From positions 372,001 through 436,000 of the forward strand of contig AGIQ01000002.1 of the NCBI GenBank assembly GCA_000230935.2: a stretch of DNA of 64,000 nt, read 5' to 3'. The stretch is from Mycolicibacterium rhodesiae JS60 (GTDB taxonomy: Bacteria > Actinomycetota > Actinomycetes > Mycobacteriales > Mycobacteriaceae). Both the position numbers and the translations under genes were made by a program. The notes beneath the pieces were generated by a model. It was not told where the DNA came from, did not search any database, and saw only the letters and a program-made list of their open reading frames with translations. Below are positions 62,304 to 64,000 of this stretch, in pieces (the stretch's first letter is position 1; every line of letters begins with the position of its first letter).

Positions 62304-63133
62304 GACAGTTCGTTTCGCACCTGCTCAGCCAGCACCGAAGTGACTGCGGCTCGCCAGTCGGGGTCTCCGTGAACATCGCTGGTCCAGGCATCGTCGGGAA
62401 TGGCTGCGCACGCGGCGCCGACAGTTTCCACGTCGGGGACGCCGGGAAACTCGAACACGAAGGGCCGAACGGTAGCGGCCGTGACGGACAGGACAAACGC
62501 GCCACCGTCGTGCTCAGTGTCGCGCCTGCCGATAACTACGACGCTGGACCGGCCCAGAGACGCCGGCGCGATCTTGCGAAACGCGGTGCGGCCTCGCAGT
62601 GCGGAACCGGGCAGCTGGACAGCACGCAGGACCTCACCGGGAGCGAGCACGTTGTCCGCCGAGCCGGTCACGAATTCGGTTATGGCAAGCTGGTATTCGC
62701 TCCCGTCGGGCCGCCACACGATCAAGGTGCCGTCCAGCGCGGAGACCAGCGAGATCATCGCGCCGGCTGGAAACGACAGACAGATGTTTCCGCCGATCGT
62801 CGCGGTCCGCCATATCTTGAACGAAGCCAGCAGCGCAGAACAGCATTGATGTAGCAGCGGCGCTGCCACCCAGTCGGGACGGCTGCGAGCAAGCTCGTCG
62901 GACAATGCCGAGATTTCAGCCAACGTGCATGTTGCGGCGAGTTCGATTCCGTTGGCACTCACGGTGATTGGCTCCCAACCGAGGCGCGTGATGTCCACCA
63001 GGCGGCGAACCTGCGGCTGCGGCTGGGAGAACAGCCAGGTTCCCCCGGCCAGGATCGCATCGCCACGCTGCAAGGCCGACAGGTCAGCACGGCTGGCAGG
63101 AATGCTCACCGTCTCGACGCTGATCAGGTCCAT
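62300..63133 (-). CDS. FAD-binding subunit of the molybdenum hydroxylase
   Basis: 277 aa from ATG 63133. FAD-binding PCMH-type domain with [20 protein letters not shown] and [17 protein letters not shown], then the CO-dehydrogenase flavoprotein C-terminal domain ([20 protein letters not shown]). Passes electrons from the iron-sulfur clusters to NAD or another acceptor. First gene of the two-gene operon; 78 bp of divergent promoter region separates it from guanine deaminase. The open frame to 63925 overlaps that gene and is rejected. Confidence 0.88.
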   Translation of the reverse strand: MDLISVETVSIPASRADLSALQRGDAILAGGTWLFSQPQPQVRRLVDITRLGWEPITVSANGIELAATCTLAEISALSDELARSRPDWVAAPLLHQCCSALLASFKIWRTATIGGNICLSFPAGAMISLVSALDGTLIVWRPDGSEYQLAITEFVTGSADNVLAPGEVLRAVQLPGSALRGRTAFRKIAPASLGRSSVVVIGRRDTEHDGGAFVLSVTAATVRPFVFEFPGVPDVETVGAACAAIPDDAWTSDVHGDPDWRAAVTSVLAEQVRNELS

Positions 63134-63211
63134 CAAACGACCGTAATCTCCGCGCGGTCGTCGCGCACGTTCACGCGCTGCGCTCCCCGCTGGCAGCTGT
63201 GACAATTGCTG

Positions 63212-64000
63212 ATGCGCGCATTTCGGGGACATCTGCTCCACATCGGCGGTGCACCGCGACTGGCCCAGGCACGCGATCATCTGGTGAGTCACCCGGACGG
63301 TGTGCTGGTTGTCGATGCCGACGGCCGAATCGTATACAGCGGCGAATTCTCCGGTATGCCAGCAGGAGCCGAGGTAGTGGACTGTCGGCCCAGCTTTCTG
63401 CTGCCTGGATTTGTCGACACCCACATCCACTTCCCCCAGACCTATTGCACCAATGCGCATGGTGGGGGCCAACTCCTCGACTGGCTGGAGCGCTGTGTCT
63501 TCCCCGCCGAAAGTCGGCTCTCGGATCCGGACCACGCAGTGACGGCGGCGCGCGACTTCTGTCAGCGGAGAATCGATGTCGGCACTACGGCCGCGATGGT
63601 TTTCGGTTCGGCATTTCCACACGCTCAGGACGCGCTCTTCGAGGAGACGTTGCGCGTCGGATTGCGTACGGTCTCGGGACGTGGAATCCAGACCGTGGGT
63701 CCGGATTCGGCGATCGAGCTGATCACCGATGAGCACGCCGCGATCGCCTTGACAGAGGCCGAAATAGCCCGTTGGCATGCGTGCGACACCGGTGACCCCT
63801 CGACCGCGCTGGTTCACGTGGCCGTGGTTCCCCGGTTCGCGCTGTCGGTGACGGCTGGCACGTTGCATTCTCTCGGCGAGCTCTACGAGTCGGTGCGTGG
63901 ACGCGGCGTGTACTTCCACAGCCATATTTCGGAGAACGTCGATGAAGTCGCGGCGGTGCGAGCTGCCTACGGCGTGCGTTCCTACCTGGACACCTATGAC
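63212..64000 (+). CDS. guaD: Guanine deaminase (3' part outside the window)
   Basis: 263 codons visible from ATG 63212, open to the window end. Amidohydrolase motifs: FLLPGFVDTHIHFPQTYCTN (HxH metal site) and YFHSHISENVDEVAAV (second metal His). The sequence FPQ after DTHIH is typical of guanine deaminase, which turns guanine into xanthine; the divergent molybdenum hydroxylase would then oxidise xanthine. Zinc-dependent, cytoplasmic. Confidence 0.9.
   Translation, partial: MRAFRGHLLHIGGAPRLAQARDHLVSHPDGVLVVDADGRIVYSGEFSGMPAGAEVVDCRPSFLLPGFVDTHIHFPQTYCTNAHGGGQLLDWLERCVFPAESRLSDPDHAVTAARDFCQRRIDVGTTAAMVFGSAFPHAQDALFEETLRVGLRTVSGRGIQTVGPDSAIELITDEHAAIALTEAEIARWHACDTGDPSTALVHVAVVPRFALSVTAGTLHSLGELYESVRGRGVYFHSHISENVDEVAAVRAAYGVRSYLDTYD

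Overview
The window is the replication-origin region of a mycobacterial chromosome, most likely a rapidly growing species (Mycolicibacterium type). The evidence is the gene order murJ–sigM–trxB–trxC–cwlM / parB–parA–rsmG–jag–yidC–yidD–rnpA–rpmH / dnaA–dnaN–gnd–recF–DUF721–gyrB–gyrA, tRNA-Ile and tRNA-Ala after gyrA, cwsA, crgA, and the pknB–pknA–pbpA–rodA–pstP–fhaB–fhaA operon. gnd between dnaN and recF is the arrangement I know from M. smegmatis-like species and not from M. tuberculosis.

Layout: 1-6008 runs rightwards (3' part of the MurJ flippase with its pseudokinase tail, SigM and a shortened anti-sigma protein, thioredoxin system, CwlM). 6013-12092 runs leftwards (acetyltransferase, ParB/ParA with two perfect parS sites, RsmG, Jag, YidC, YidD, RnpA, RpmH). 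12093-14693 holds the dnaA promoter, dnaA and oriC. 14694-24501 carries dnaN, gnd, recF, gyrB, gyrA and two tRNAs. 24522-29629 holds small membrane and division proteins and trpG/pabA. 29613-39348 is the Ser/Thr kinase and cell-shape operon. Its products connect with MurJ and CwlM at the left edge, because in mycobacteria PknB phosphorylates both and FhaA binds phosphorylated MurJ.

39574-57048 is an accessory island that appears to start at the 3' end of tRNA-Leu(CAG) and end at a short copy of that 3' end followed by an orphan terminator. Its left third looks defensive: a PHP-SMC-like ATPase (TrlF family), a 560-aa HEPN-like protein, and an Abi_C-like HEPN protein translationally coupled to a serine recombinase. 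Its middle is a chain of one- to three-gene modules (MerR regulator, kinase-like protein, second MraY, methyltransferase, second CoaD, DUF664 gene broken by an IS256-family element, acetyltransferase and two hydrolases). These are separated by six direct copies of a 41-44 bp GAGAC-ended element, with a related, longer block directly 5' of the recombinase gene. This looks like a cassette array bounded by sites related to a resolvase res site. I regard it as the best candidate for an undescribed system here.

57076-64000 returns to chromosomal-type genes: two diguanylate cyclases, a two-gene xanthine-dehydrogenase-type molybdenum hydroxylase, and a divergent guanine deaminase cut by the window end (purine breakdown).

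Other points: a 35-bp tandem duplication creates two identical 12-codon ORFs chained by ATGA overlaps between pbpA and pknA; a 22-codon ORF is chained the same way between pstP and rodA; GyrA carries Ser at the quinolone-determining position where M. tuberculosis has Ala; both parS sites lie inside coding sequence.
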